Shown here in pieces: positions 54,015-63,274 of a DNA stretch of 64,000 bases; positions within the stretch are counted from its first letter, which is position 1, and each line of letters starts with the position of its first letter. The stretch spans positions 1 to 64,000 of the forward strand of contig CAWARA010000016.1 in assembly GCA_963784195.1 (NCBI GenBank), in the 5' to 3' direction. A model generated the notes under the pieces. It worked only from the letters and a program-made list of their open reading frames with translations. It had not been told where the DNA came from and made no database searches. Source of the DNA: CAVQAH01 sp963784195 (GTDB lineage: Bacteria; Acidobacteriota; Vicinamibacteria; Vicinamibacterales; 2-12-FULL-66-21). The position numbers were made by a program, and so were the translations under genes.

Positions 54015-54144
54015 TGACAAAGCTCGTCAGACTCCCAACTGCCAACTCCCAACGTGTTTGATTAGCACGTCGCCTGTTGATCGCTGTCGCGCCATCTGAA
54101 CACGAGGCCAGGAGATCAGGAGAACTTCTGGTTCCTGTTCCTAA

Positions 54145-55686
54145 CTAGGATCCGCTCCGGGCAGGGAGCAGGGGCTGCTTGATCAGCTCTTCGAACACGG
54201 CGGGGCTCGGCACGGAGGCGTGCGCCCCGCTGAACATCTTGACGTTCCAGTTCTGCTTCTTCACCCAGCCGGCAAAGTGCATCGTGGTGTCGTTGTTGGC
54301 GCCCGGCCGGACCACGCCGTCTGCCGCCATGCTGATCAGGTCGGCCTGGAAGAGAATGCCTTCTTCGGGTATCCAGGCAACCAACATTTCCTCAGCATGC
54401 GGACTCGGACCGATGTCATGAACTTCAACGGTCCGCTTGCCGTCTGTAAACACCCGCTTCTTGTTGGCAATGGTCTCGACACGCAGACGATCGGCGGTTG
54501 CGGGGGCGACGTTCACGCCCAGCGTGGTTCGCGCCGTTGCCATCCGCTCGAAGTACTTCCTGTTGCCCGGCGTCGTGACGATCGTCGCGCCGGCTGCGGT
54601 ATAGAGCCCTATGCCGCCGGAATGATCGTCGTGGTGATGCGTCGGCACGACGAAGCGCACTGGCTTGCCGGGCGCGATCGTCGCAATCCGGGCGATGACG
54701 TCCGCGGAATTCGTCGGGGAATCCATGACGAGCACGTGATCGCTGAACGCGACGACGAGTGTCGATGAGCCGCCGCCGATCGCCCACACACCATCCGCCA
54801 GATTTCTGACCGGTTCAATCGGCGGGACCGACGTGATGTCCGCGGAACCGGCGGGCGGCGCCAGTGAAGCCTGCGGAATCTCGAACTTCGGCGTCACCGA
54901 CGCATACGTCAGTTCCTGAACGATTTCTCCCGCACGCCGCTGGATGCGGCGGGTCGGCATCAATACGCCATTCAATTGCCGATAGCCGACGAATTCGACT
55001 TCGGCAGTTGCATCGCCGGTCAAGGCATCGCCGACGACATTGATGTAGCCGCGCAGCTGCTTCGACGATGGATCGAGCGACAACGTGAGCGCGCCTTGCG
55101 GCGTGCTGGTCATGATCACATCCGACTCCGCGCCGTCAACGGAACGAAGCCGACCCAGGAATCGCAGACCTGCCGCATTGTCACGCGCCTTGATCAGGAC
55201 GAACTGCGGTAGGAGGTAGAGACCTCCGACCTGGGTGTCGGCCGCTGGCACGTTCGGGACGATGGTGTGGAATTGGCGGCGCTTGTTGACGTTGAAACCC
55301 TTGGCCCCGTCGGTGATCGAGACCGTTTGATTGTGCAGTCCGCCCGTGAACGTGCTCGTGCGCTCGAGGACGAGCCGCTGACGGGGCAGGTCGATCATCA
55401 GGTCGACGTTGTGACGCTCGCGATCGTACGGCGGGTCGACGCGGCGGCTCTGGTTACGCCAGACGTCGTGCCCGTCGAGCGTAACGCGGATCTGGCGCGC
55501 GGCGTTGAGCGCCTCGACGCCGCCGTGCGCGGCCACCGCTGCATCGAGCAGCGCGCGAGCCCGTGTGTACGACTCGGTCACCGAAGCGGGGGTCTGGGCC
55601 TGGGGAGCGGCGACAACGAGGAGCAGCGCCGCGAGAAGACAGCTGGGGACGCGAAGGTTCTGCATCATGCCCGGGAGTCTAGCCAA
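54145..55686 (-). CDS. Secreted metallo-beta-lactamase-fold hydrolase
   Basis: A 513-residue exported protein. The signal (SCLLAALLLVVAAPQA) is followed by an N-terminal domain of about 240 residues (AHGGVEALNAARQIRVTLDG, outer-membrane lipoprotein-sorting-like) and a C-terminal MBL domain with FVVPTHHHDDHSGGIGLYTA, the zinc-binding HxHxDH. GTG/ATG starts near 55668-55686 are equivalent. This two-domain layout is frequent in Acidobacteria. The gap 54015-54144 holds only a short CCAACTCCCAAC run and a weak hairpin. Substrate unknown. Confidence 0.82.
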   Translation of the reverse strand: MARLPGMMQNLRVPSCLLAALLLVVAAPQAQTPASVTESYTRARALLDAAVAAHGGVEALNAARQIRVTLDGHDVWRNQSRRVDPPYDRERHNVDLMIDLPRQRLVLERTSTFTGGLHNQTVSITDGAKGFNVNKRRQFHTIVPNVPAADTQVGGLYLLPQFVLIKARDNAAGLRFLGRLRSVDGAESDVIMTSTPQGALTLSLDPSSKQLRGYINVVGDALTGDATAEVEFVGYRQLNGVLMPTRRIQRRAGEIVQELTYASVTPKFEIPQASLAPPAGSADITSVPPIEPVRNLADGVWAIGGGSSTLVVAFSDHVLVMDSPTNSADVIARIATIAPGKPVRFVVPTHHHDDHSGGIGLYTAAGATIVTTPGNRKYFERMATARTTLGVNVAPATADRLRVETIANKKRVFTDGKRTVEVHDIGPSPHAEEMLVAWIPEEGILFQADLISMAADGVVRPGANNDTTMHFAGWVKKQNWNVKMFSGAHASVPSPAVFEELIKQPLLPARSGS

Positions 55687-55803
55687 GGACTACAGAGTCT
55701 TCACCATCGAAGTGACAGACCGGTGGGACGAAGGTCCGGCCCGCCGGATGTCAAGGTTCAATGCCTTCGACTCGGCCTCTCGGCCTCGCTCAGGCCAGGA
55801 TAG

Positions 55804-56420
55804 TCACTGAGGGTCGGATCCGATTGACGAATAGTAGTCGACGACGCGATCGCGGGCACCAGCGCGCGTGTAGACGTCGGGGGCCCGCGAGTCGATGACG
55901 CCGGCGATCACCTGCGCGACTTCTTCGGCGGTCTGGGCGCCGGTCAGCGAACGTGAATCCGGACCGCCGTGCATCGCGTTCAACCCGAAGTTCGTGTGCA
56001 CGATGCCCGGCGAGACGAGCGAGATTTGAATTCCAGGGTGTGTCTGCTGGATTTCCTCCCTGAAAGTCGCGGTCAACGCATTCAGGAAGTGCTTGGCACC
56101 GCAGTAGGCCGAGCGGATCATCGCATTCGGAATCCGCCCGAGCATCGAGGACACGTTGACGATATGTCCATCGCCGCGCCCTTTGAAGTGCGGGAGAACC
56201 TCCTGCATCCCGTACAGCGCCGACTTCACGTTGACCTGCATGATCTCGTCGAGGTCGTCGTCGGTCAGCTCCGACGGGACGCGCGTGATGCCCTGGCCGA
56301 CATTGTTGATCCAGACGTCCAGCCGGCCAAATCGCGCGATCGATTCCTCGACGACCCGCCGCACATCAGCCCGCTTCGAAACATCCGCGACGTTGACGTG
56401 TCCGCGGCCCTGGCAACGGC
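55804..56420 (-). pseudogene. Short-chain dehydrogenase/reductase lacking its N-terminus
   Basis: The SDR fold is clear: RFGRLDVWINNVGQGI (NNxG motif), VSSMLGRI, the active-site YCGAKHFL (Tyr-x3-Lys) and SLVSPGIVHTNFG. The frame extends upstream to about 56420 as GHVNVADVSKRADVRRVVEE, but the first ~60 residues, including the NAD-binding GxxxGxG, are absent and the sequence then changes abruptly. No start codon with a ribosome-binding site fits. It is probably a 5'-deleted gene. Confidence 0.7.
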
Positions 56421-56572
56421 GGCAACACCTGGAGCCTAACGTGCGGCAGCCGCCTGGTCGGAGACGAGCGGCGAGCCTGCTACGAGCTCGCAGGATGACG
56501 AAATTTTCGTCACGATCCTAGCGAGGTGCCTCGCGGCCGCATGGTGCACAGGTGACGGCTGCTGCGCGATCG

Positions 56573-57388
56573 TCAGGGCTCGATTCGCCCGTTGATCTGA
56601 CAATCCCCTCCGAGCGCATAGTCGGGAGCATCGAGCGGGTGCGGCAGGTAGGGTGACGGCGCGGAACGGTCGAGGATACCAATCCGCTTGTTCACGAACA
56701 GCACCTGGTACGCCCATGCCGGCAGCGGCGCGTAACGCATCCCGCACGCCTGATTGTTGAAATGAAGATGCACGAGGTAAAACGTGCGTTTGAGTTTCTG
56801 GACCAGCTCGAGAAAATCTCGCTCGGTTCCGTGAATTTCCATCGCCAGCTGATCGATCCGCCCGAGCATGGCGTCTGACGTTGCCATGAGCGACGGCACC
56901 TCTGCCCCCTCGACATCAATCTTCATGACGAGGTTCTTCCGGGCATCGCCATTCCTCGTGACCTGTCCGGTGAAGGAGTCGAACACCCTGGCATCGATCA
57001 CTTCCGCTTTGGGACCGATGCATTCGTCATGAAACGTGCCGCGGCCGTTCGGACAGGTTGGCCTGCCTGGATCGAAGCAGTCGTACTGGTGAACAGGTAT
57101 CCGGAGAGTGCCGGACACGTGACACCCCCAATCGTCCGCCGGGCCGATACCGTAGGAATAGGCTGACTGCACACCCCCCAGGAGGTTCCCGCACATCAGG
57201 TAACCGCCGTCGTTGAGGCCACCGAAACGTTCCAGCCGGCAGTTACCAAGCGTCACCGGACGAAGCTCGGCCAGGAGTTTGTGCCGGGTCTGCCTCGCCG
57301 TGGGTCTCGCCTGCTTGGCCGCCACTACGAGCCCTGCGACCATGATGACGAAGAGCAGGAACCAGGCCCACCACAGCGGTCGAATCAT
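56573..57388 (-). CDS. Membrane-anchored METTL24/FkbM-like methyltransferase
   Basis: A 271-residue protein with an N-terminal helix (WWAWFLLFVIMVAGLVVAAK) and a predicted SAM-dependent methyltransferase domain: LERFGGLNDGGYLMC, YSYGIGPADDWGCHVSGTL, YDCFDPGRPTCP and VMKIDVEGAEVPSLMATSD. The DGGY/DVEGAE pattern resembles METTL24-like and FkbM families. The substrate is probably a glycan or lipid at the membrane. Catalytic function is inferred. It diverges from the FKBP gene 61 bp away. Confidence 0.65.
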   Translation of the reverse strand: MIRPLWWAWFLLFVIMVAGLVVAAKQARPTARQTRHKLLAELRPVTLGNCRLERFGGLNDGGYLMCGNLLGGVQSAYSYGIGPADDWGCHVSGTLRIPVHQYDCFDPGRPTCPNGRGTFHDECIGPKAEVIDARVFDSFTGQVTRNGDARKNLVMKIDVEGAEVPSLMATSDAMLGRIDQLAMEIHGTERDFLELVQKLKRTFYLVHLHFNNQACGMRYAPLPAWAYQVLFVNKRIGILDRSAPSPYLPHPLDAPDYALGGDCQINGRIEP

Positions 57389-57449
57389 CGGCCAATCTTA
57401 TCCTCACGCGCTGAAGGAAAATGGCGACGTTGGTTTTTGGGTATCATTG

Positions 57450-57911
57450 ATGACTGTGATTCTGAAGCGCGCCTGTCTTCCTCTCCTTGCGGTGGTCTCA
57501 ATCGCTTTGTTGTCCGCAGCCGCCGCAGCGTGTGACAGTTCTTCAACCGGGCCGTCCGATTTCGCACCTTTCAGCCAGTCGGACCTTCGACTTGGGACAG
57601 GCGCCGCCGCCATCAACGGATTGGTGCTGACCGTTCAGTACACCGGCTGGCTCTACGACGGAGCGCAGACCGAACAGAAGGGCCCTCAGTTCGAGACGTC
57701 GAGAGGTCGCGAGCCGCTGATTTTCACCCTCGGCGCCAACGAAGTCATCCAGGGCTGGGACCAGGGACTGCTCGGATTGCGTGTCGGGGGCTTGAGGCGC
57801 CTTGTCATCCCGCCCTCACTGGCGTATGGCGGACCGCGAAACGGCCCGATCCCGCCAAACGCCACGCTCCTTTTCGAAGTCGAGTTGCTGGACGCTCAGC
57901 AGCCGCAGTAG
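57450..57911 (+). CDS. FKBP-type peptidyl-prolyl isomerase lipoprotein
   Basis: A 153-residue lipoprotein with a signal ending in SAAAAAC (lipobox). The FKBP domain (about 45-150) contains VLTVQYTGWLYDG, GQ/VIQGWDQGLLGLRVGG and RRLVIPPSLAYGG, the usual FKBP motifs. It should speed up proline isomerisation during folding of envelope proteins. ATG at 57450 starts the signal. It converges with the barrel protein at 57916, separated by 4 bp. Confidence 0.9.
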   Translation: MTVILKRACLPLLAVVSIALLSAAAAACDSSSTGPSDFAPFSQSDLRLGTGAAAINGLVLTVQYTGWLYDGAQTEQKGPQFETSRGREPLIFTLGANEVIQGWDQGLLGLRVGGLRRLVIPPSLAYGGPRNGPIPPNATLLFEVELLDAQQPQ

Positions 57912-57915
57912 GCGC

Positions 57916-58968
57916 TTACCATCCGAAAATTCGGACGCGCGCTCCGAAGAGGACGTAGGTCAGCCGCTCGTCGAGGGAACCTTCCTCATCGTCGGTTTCC
58001 CCCTTCAGCACCGCGCGACCCGCCTCGCCGAAGATCGCAAAGGCCGGCCTCACCCAGATTTCGACGCCGCCTCCGAAAAACCAGCTCCAGCCTTTCGTCT
58101 CGAGCTCCAGCTGCTGCGTGCCCCCTTCGATGGTCTCGGTGACGTCGTCTACGGTGATGGTCGTGTCTTCGAACGTCTGCGTGGTTTTGAACTTGGATTG
58201 CTGATAGACCCCGCCGACTTTTCCGTAGACCCTGGCGCGCCGCACTGGAACGCCAATCTTGCCAGCCACGGTAAGCGCGTGCAGATCAAGTTCGCTGTTG
58301 AAGCGGAATTGGGTGTTGGAGGCTTCTGCGGTGGCGTCGCTGGGCTTCAGATAGCTGGCCTCGGCCGAAATAAACGGGTTGATCCAGTATTCGACGCCCG
58401 CTGTATAGCCGAAGCCGGTGTTGTCGGGCGTGCAGGCCACGTTGCCGCAGGCGATGTCCTCCGCGTTGCTGAACGTGCTAAAAACACCGCCACCGAACAA
58501 CACGAGGCCGGTAGGAGGCGTCCAGGCGACGACCCGGCGAAGATCGAACGGACCCTGCCGGAGCAACACCGTCGGATTCGGGCCGCCGACATCGATCACG
58601 AGCGTGCTGACCGACCGTATCAGGAACAGCCCGATGATCTGACGCCGGTCGCATCCCGTTTCTGGCTGCGGCGGCTGCCGCACACGCTCGACCACCATCA
58701 CACGGCGAACCTTGTCGCCGCACACGTCTACGTAAATCGACGCATCAGTCTCGGCTTTGTTGGCGTTCTTGGAGATGTCCAGGGCAAGTGTTGCGTTTCC
58801 CTCGGCGTCAGCAGTCCCTGACGCGACCGTGGCCGTATTGAGCACGAGCTCGATAGTCGCCCCCACCGGCGCTTTCGTCACGATCACCGTCTGCGCTGTG
58901 GCGGCGCCGGCAAATACGGACACGGAGAGCACGGCCGCCAGAGCCAGCGGCCGCCAAGGTTTCGTCAT
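57916..58968 (-). CDS. Outer-membrane beta-barrel protein with N-terminal Ig-like region
   Basis: A 350-residue exported protein (signal LALAAVLSVSVFAGAATA). Residues about 25-75 (VTKAPVGATIELVLNTATVA) form a small beta domain. The C-terminal half has amphipathic barrel strands such as TAGVEYWINPFISAEASYLK, RARVYGKVGGVYQQSKFKTT and TKGWSWFFGGGVEIWVRPAF, ending in VRIFGW. It is probably a surface-exposed barrel of unknown ligand. Its upstream region contains element copy 2. Confidence 0.65.
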   Translation of the reverse strand: MTKPWRPLALAAVLSVSVFAGAATAQTVIVTKAPVGATIELVLNTATVASGTADAEGNATLALDISKNANKAETDASIYVDVCGDKVRRVMVVERVRQPPQPETGCDRRQIIGLFLIRSVSTLVIDVGGPNPTVLLRQGPFDLRRVVAWTPPTGLVLFGGGVFSTFSNAEDIACGNVACTPDNTGFGYTAGVEYWINPFISAEASYLKPSDATAEASNTQFRFNSELDLHALTVAGKIGVPVRRARVYGKVGGVYQQSKFKTTQTFEDTTITVDDVTETIEGGTQQLELETKGWSWFFGGGVEIWVRPAFAIFGEAGRAVLKGETDDEEGSLDERLTYVLFGARVRIFGW

Positions 58969-59028
58969 GCTCGCCCTTTCTGAGAAATCGCACCCAACGA
59001 TTATCTTTCAGATCCGGGCGTTGGAGGA

Positions 59029-59400
59029 GAGGGGGTTGGGGGGACGGACGGGACGGAGGGGACGGAGAACGGAGGGGACGGAGGAAACGGAACGAGCTTC
59101 AACTCGGAGAAACGGAGACACGGAGGTCATGCACAAGTACTCGGGCTCCGAGCCGATGCCGGCCCGGCCATCGGCCGGGCCGAGCGATGGAGCGATACCC
59201 CGAGGACACAAGCCGCGATTGATCGCCCGGGCGGCTTGTGTCCTCGGGGTATCGCTCCATCGCCCGCCGCGCATCGCGCGGCGGCATCGGCGGCACCTGG
59301 CGTGGATCCGATGTCTATTCCATTCGCCTCCGTTCCTCCGTTTCTCCGAGTTGAAGCTCGTTCCGTTCCCTCCGACCCCTCCGTTGCCGAGAGCTCCGTT
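59029..59400. repeat. Large cloverleaf palindromic element, copy 2
   Basis: Nearly identical to copy 1 at a constant offset of 8991 bp over about 59130-59370 (one base inserted near 59138). Outer repeats are at 59071-59105 and 59348-59382, the closing stem at 59152-59161 with 59282-59291, and arm B at 59184-59216 with 59231-59263. The left outer zone is longer, with extra ACGGA units from about 59041. It lies in the gap 58969-59413 between two minus-strand genes. A promoter for the gene at 58968 must lie within or beside it. Confidence 0.9.
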
Positions 59401-59413
59401 GCCGAGGCCTCCG

Positions 59414-61141
59414 TCAGCTCCCGGCCTCCCCCCTCAGGATCCCCACCGTCTTCCAGCCGTCCCCGACCCTGCGGAAATGGACGGTGACCGGTGTGGCCCA
59501 GGATGGATAGTCGGGATGAGTGGCCGCGATGCGGACCTGGATGAAATCCGGCCCACCCTTGGCGATTAGAGACGCTGGCGCCTGCAGCCGCGTAGTATCA
59601 GCCGATGCCGTCTCGACCTCGCTCGCAATTCCATTGGCGTTGTCGAAGCTCGCCCACTCCACTTTGTAAGGACTTCCCCCCTTGGCAACGCCTGTGTGGA
59701 CGGCGGCGTTGACGAACGTCAGTACGCCCTGTTCGCTCAAAACGAAATCCACCAGCGGGTTCACGCTCGTCAGCCAGTGCTTCAGAACCTTGTCGCGCCG
59801 GGTAATCAGCGTCTGGACGATGTAGTTCGCCGCGATTGGATCTGAGTACTGCGCCTTCTCGACAATCGTCCGGATCGCGTCGTCGCTGAACCGGGCGACG
59901 ATGCGAGCGGCCCAGAACGCATCGTCGGGACGCATGTTGATGAACGCCGGGTTGGGATATTCCGGTTTCCACGCTTCGGGGTCGAACGCCTCACCCTCGA
60001 AGCGGCCGACCGAGGACGGCACCCGTGGGTAGTCGATGTGCATCCACGGACGAGTGTAGATCCCGAGTGTCGCCAGCGTGAGCCAGCCAGGCTTCCATTC
60101 GAGGATGTATTCGTTGCCGGGGCGATGACGCTGGGCGTGGATGGTCCCGCTCCCGAGGATCGACCCGAAATCGAACATGTAGTGCTTGATGAAGGAGCGG
60201 TCGTCGCGTTTGACGAGCATGTCGAGGCTGTTCACGCCGCGAGAATCGTCGTGATTGAGCCACGCGCCGAAGACGCGGGCCGCGCGTAGCTCGCGACGGT
60301 GCTCGTGCGCGACGATGTCGTTCGGATCGTCGGGGCGCGTGTGGTAGTAGCGGAAGTTACCGAGAGGCTTCCCCTCCGCGAACCGGCTCGCAAGCACCCG
60401 GTACTTGCCGTTCGGCTGCCGGGCGGCGCGTTTGAAGACCTGGTCGATATCGCGTCGCGCGAGACGGCGTTTTCTCCCGATAAGCGGGTCGAAGATGGTC
60501 GCCTTGTCGGAAATGACGATCTGATCGGGATCCAGTTCGGTGAGGTACACCTCGACGGTGTTGTAACCAAGCGCGTGATAGAACGCGGTGCCGATGATCT
60601 CGGCACCTGTCGCCATCTCCGGGTTCGACGGCGGATCGAACTCGATCTGATACGTCTCGCCTTCCGGCGTCGTCATTCGGAAACCCGGCTGAATGCCTGT
60701 GCCCTTGCCGCCAGACACGATCCACCCCGACAGGGAAACGGTTTTCAATCGGTCCGGCCCGCGCTGCAGATCGGTGAGCGGCATATCTGCCCGACCGATG
60801 CGGTTCGTGAACCAGCTCGAGTCGGGGACCTCATCGAGCGTGTTGACGTTCAGTGCTCGAACAGACTTGCGCTCGCCGGGTGACACGAAGGTGTTCACGA
60901 GAAAGTCATAACTTCCGGCATCCTCGACCTTCACGGTGGCCGACGCATCGAACACGGCGTCGTCGTCGGTCCAGAGCGGATCGTCAGGGTAGAAGCGAAC
61001 GCGCGGATCCCCTGTCGTGTAGGCGCCGATCGTGCTGATCGCCGCGACGACAGCCAGCAGCGCCGCCGTGGGAGCACTGAAGCTTCGGGGGCGCCGTGAG
61101 CTAGAACGTGCCGCCGAAGACGATCCAGAGATGCTTGCCAT
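59414..61141 (-). CDS. Secreted protein with kinase-like residues, unknown family
   Basis: A 575-residue exported protein. It starts at ATG 61141 inside the Omp85 gene (41-bp overlap) with a signal-anchor (APTAALLAVVAAISTIGAY). The middle has RVFGAWLNHDDSRGVNSLDM and HYMFDFGSILGSGT. The order His-Asp...Asn and then DFG resembles the catalytic loop and metal-binding loop of atypical kinases (HipA, CotH, FAM20-like), but a nucleotide-binding lysine is not certain. It shares an operon with the Omp85-type barrel gene (61101). Function unknown. Confidence 0.65.
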   Translation of the reverse strand: MASISGSSSAARSSSRRPRSFSAPTAALLAVVAAISTIGAYTTGDPRVRFYPDDPLWTDDDAVFDASATVKVEDAGSYDFLVNTFVSPGERKSVRALNVNTLDEVPDSSWFTNRIGRADMPLTDLQRGPDRLKTVSLSGWIVSGGKGTGIQPGFRMTTPEGETYQIEFDPPSNPEMATGAEIIGTAFYHALGYNTVEVYLTELDPDQIVISDKATIFDPLIGRKRRLARRDIDQVFKRAARQPNGKYRVLASRFAEGKPLGNFRYYHTRPDDPNDIVAHEHRRELRAARVFGAWLNHDDSRGVNSLDMLVKRDDRSFIKHYMFDFGSILGSGTIHAQRHRPGNEYILEWKPGWLTLATLGIYTRPWMHIDYPRVPSSVGRFEGEAFDPEAWKPEYPNPAFINMRPDDAFWAARIVARFSDDAIRTIVEKAQYSDPIAANYIVQTLITRRDKVLKHWLTSVNPLVDFVLSEQGVLTFVNAAVHTGVAKGGSPYKVEWASFDNANGIASEVETASADTTRLQAPASLIAKGGPDFIQVRIAATHPDYPSWATPVTVHFRRVGDGWKTVGILRGEAGS

Positions 61142-62363
61142 CGCGACTCCCCAGGGCAGTGTCCACGCGAAGGACAATGCCGTTATCCGTGTTGAATCGG
61201 AATCCGAATCCGTAGTCGGACTCGAGGTGTTTCAGGTCGAGGTCGGAGAAGCGCATCGCCACCTTGCCGGTGTCGTAGAACAAGGCCGCGTCGAGGCCCG
61301 ACCATATCTCGAAGCGATATTCGCCCTGGATGAGCAACGCGTGCGGACCGCGAAAGCGATAGGCCCTGTATCCGCGAAGCGAATCGTTTCCGCCGAGCGT
61401 CGGCATGTAGTAGAACGGCATCGTCTGACCGTCAGCCTGGTCCGACGTCGACGCCCACACACGGCCTACGAAAACGCGACGTTCCGAGAGGACGCTGACG
61501 AACTGCCGCAGGTCCACGTCGAAACGATTGAAGGAATAGAGTCCGAGATCGCGATCGGAGTAGTGGCTGAACTCGGCGCGATACCATCCGCCGTTCCGGG
61601 CGTTTCGCGGGCGCCGCCAGTCCGCGTTTACGAATGCCGACGTCCGGACGAAATCAGTGCGGTCCCCCAGGCCAGGCGCCTCCTCGTCATCGAACACGTC
61701 GCCAATCGAAAAGATGGCTTCGTCGGTACCATCGCTGACGCGAGGCTGCAGGTACTCGACAGTCCCGCCAATCTCGACGTCACGATACGGACGCACGCCG
61801 GCCCTTCCGCCGAAGATGTTGCTGCGGAGCGTGAAGTCTGCCTGATTGCTGCGCTGGGAGTCGGGACCGAGTCCGAAGTAATCCTCCTGCGGATAGTAGT
61901 TGTGCCGCGCGTAGGGCTCGGCGAACACCCAGCCGTCGGCGAGGTTCGGGAACCGGACGCGAATTTCGGATGCCCAATATCCCTTGGGTGTGGCTCCCGC
62001 CCACACATCCACAGCCGAATCCCGCCGGAAGAGGCGGCTCGTTCGGTATCCCGCGCCATACGCGAAGCCGCTTCCGGTCGTCAGGCTTCCGAGCTTCAGG
62101 TACAAACCGTCCCGCGTAATCATCGGGACGCCACCCGCTTCGACTGCCCGAAGGATCTTCTCGAGGGCGTTTGGGTCGTACGGATCGGCGGCCTGCTGCT
62201 TCGCTTCGCGCGCCTGCCGCAGCTCGTCCGCCCGGCTCTCCTGCGCATGTGCGGGCGCGGCCAGTGACAGCTGGGCCGCGGCCAGGATCACAGCCAGCTG
62301 GATTCGAGTTTGAGTCAATCTTCTTTCCTCCCGCGCCGAGTCGCAGTGCAACTGAAACGCCAT
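61101..62363 (-). CDS. Omp85/BamA-superfamily outer-membrane protein
   Basis: A 420-residue exported protein; a signal (IQLAVILAAAQLSLAAPAHA) follows a short N-terminal leader. The C-terminal 16-stranded barrel contains the conserved LRGY element (GGNDSLRGYRAYRF), as in BamA/TamA/FhaC. No POTRA repeats are visible between residues 40 and 95, so it is likely a minimal barrel (patatin- or TamA-like type). It ends in GGTF. It overlaps the downstream secreted kinase-like gene by 41 bp, which implies a joint role, for example secreting or displaying that protein. Confidence 0.78.
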   Translation of the reverse strand: MAFQLHCDSAREERRLTQTRIQLAVILAAAQLSLAAPAHAQESRADELRQAREAKQQAADPYDPNALEKILRAVEAGGVPMITRDGLYLKLGSLTTGSGFAYGAGYRTSRLFRRDSAVDVWAGATPKGYWASEIRVRFPNLADGWVFAEPYARHNYYPQEDYFGLGPDSQRSNQADFTLRSNIFGGRAGVRPYRDVEIGGTVEYLQPRVSDGTDEAIFSIGDVFDDEEAPGLGDRTDFVRTSAFVNADWRRPRNARNGGWYRAEFSHYSDRDLGLYSFNRFDVDLRQFVSVLSERRVFVGRVWASTSDQADGQTMPFYYMPTLGGNDSLRGYRAYRFRGPHALLIQGEYRFEIWSGLDAALFYDTGKVAMRFSDLDLKHLESDYGFGFRFNTDNGIVLRVDTALGSRDGKHLWIVFGGTF

Positions 62364-62529
62364 GGCGGACGGTCAAGCGCCCATCCAATGATTGCTGTTT
62401 TGACGCTAATTGTGTTGAGGAGATTCAGGGAGGGAACTTGGGCGCCTAAAGATGGTGGGAACAAATCCTGGCCGTGGACGGACAAGTTGTAGCTTTTCGG
62501 ACAGTCACGGGGCATGGCGCCCGAAACGC

Positions 62530-62560
62530 CGAGTGACCCCGCACCATGCGGGGTCACTCG
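62530..62560. terminator. Strong 14-bp hairpin after the BON gene
   Basis: CGAGTGACCCCGCA (62530-62543) pairs perfectly with TGCGGGGTCACTCG (62547-62560), loop CCA. It begins 15 bp past the stop codon of the minus-strand BON gene at 62575. There is no long T run, so it may be an intrinsic terminator without a U tract, or an mRNA-stabilising hairpin. Confidence 0.65.
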
Positions 62561-62574
62561 CAGGGCCGAGCATC

Positions 62575-63177
62575 TCAACGAGTTCCGCGTTGCGGCACGA
62601 CGATCTCGTTCTCGACCCCGAACGATCCGGGCACTTCACGCGCGCGGAATCCGGCGGCAATCTTGTCCGACTCGAAGTCCACCGATCCCACGAGCAACGT
62701 GCGGCCGTTGCGGACGATTATGTGAATCGGGTAGTTGCCAAACGGTTGCATACCCGGATAGCGCGCCAGGAAGAACTGACGATCGAAGCGAACCGGTGCC
62801 CCGCCTCCCGGTGCGTAGCGTGACAGAAACGTGTCGTTGTAGATTCGGTAGAACGTTCCCCACCGAATGCGATCGTCGTTTGGCGAGACGCTCAGTGGCT
62901 CGATCTGGTTGACGACCTCGTCAACACCCGGGACCCGCTTGACCGCTCGAGCCGCATCATCCTTCAGTCCAAGGGCATATGCGTACCCTGAGAGCGTCAC
63001 GGTGCCCTGGTCGTATCGAAACGCGAGGAAGTCGAACACACCGTAATACGGCAGCCTCGCGAGTGCTTTGTGGATGGCTTCTGTGGTCTGCCGATCGTCG
63101 GTGACTGCCGGTCCGCTCGCCATCAGGGAGACGGACGCGAACCCGATCATCAGCGTGGCAACGATTCGTCGAAACAT
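62575..63177 (-). CDS. Secreted BON-domain protein
   Basis: A 200-residue exported protein (signal VATLMIGFASVSLMA). Two BON-like modules follow: KALARLPYYGVFDFLAFRYD with YALGLKDDAARAVKRVPGVD, and NYPIHIIVRNGRTLLVGSVD with VPGSFGVENEIVV. BON domains bind phospholipids or peptidoglycan-associated partners (OsmY-like). ATG at 63177 starts the signal. It lies between a strong hairpin and element copy 3. Confidence 0.82.
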   Translation of the reverse strand: MFRRIVATLMIGFASVSLMASGPAVTDDRQTTEAIHKALARLPYYGVFDFLAFRYDQGTVTLSGYAYALGLKDDAARAVKRVPGVDEVVNQIEPLSVSPNDDRIRWGTFYRIYNDTFLSRYAPGGGAPVRFDRQFFLARYPGMQPFGNYPIHIIVRNGRTLLVGSVDFESDKIAAGFRAREVPGSFGVENEIVVPQRGTR

Positions 63178-63274
63178 GGCCGGCATTCCTTTCTGCATGC
63201 CTTACTGACTGTTAATACGGGTGGCGGCCGCAGTTGGACGTCATCGGGGGGTAAGCGGCCGGTGACCATTCGGT

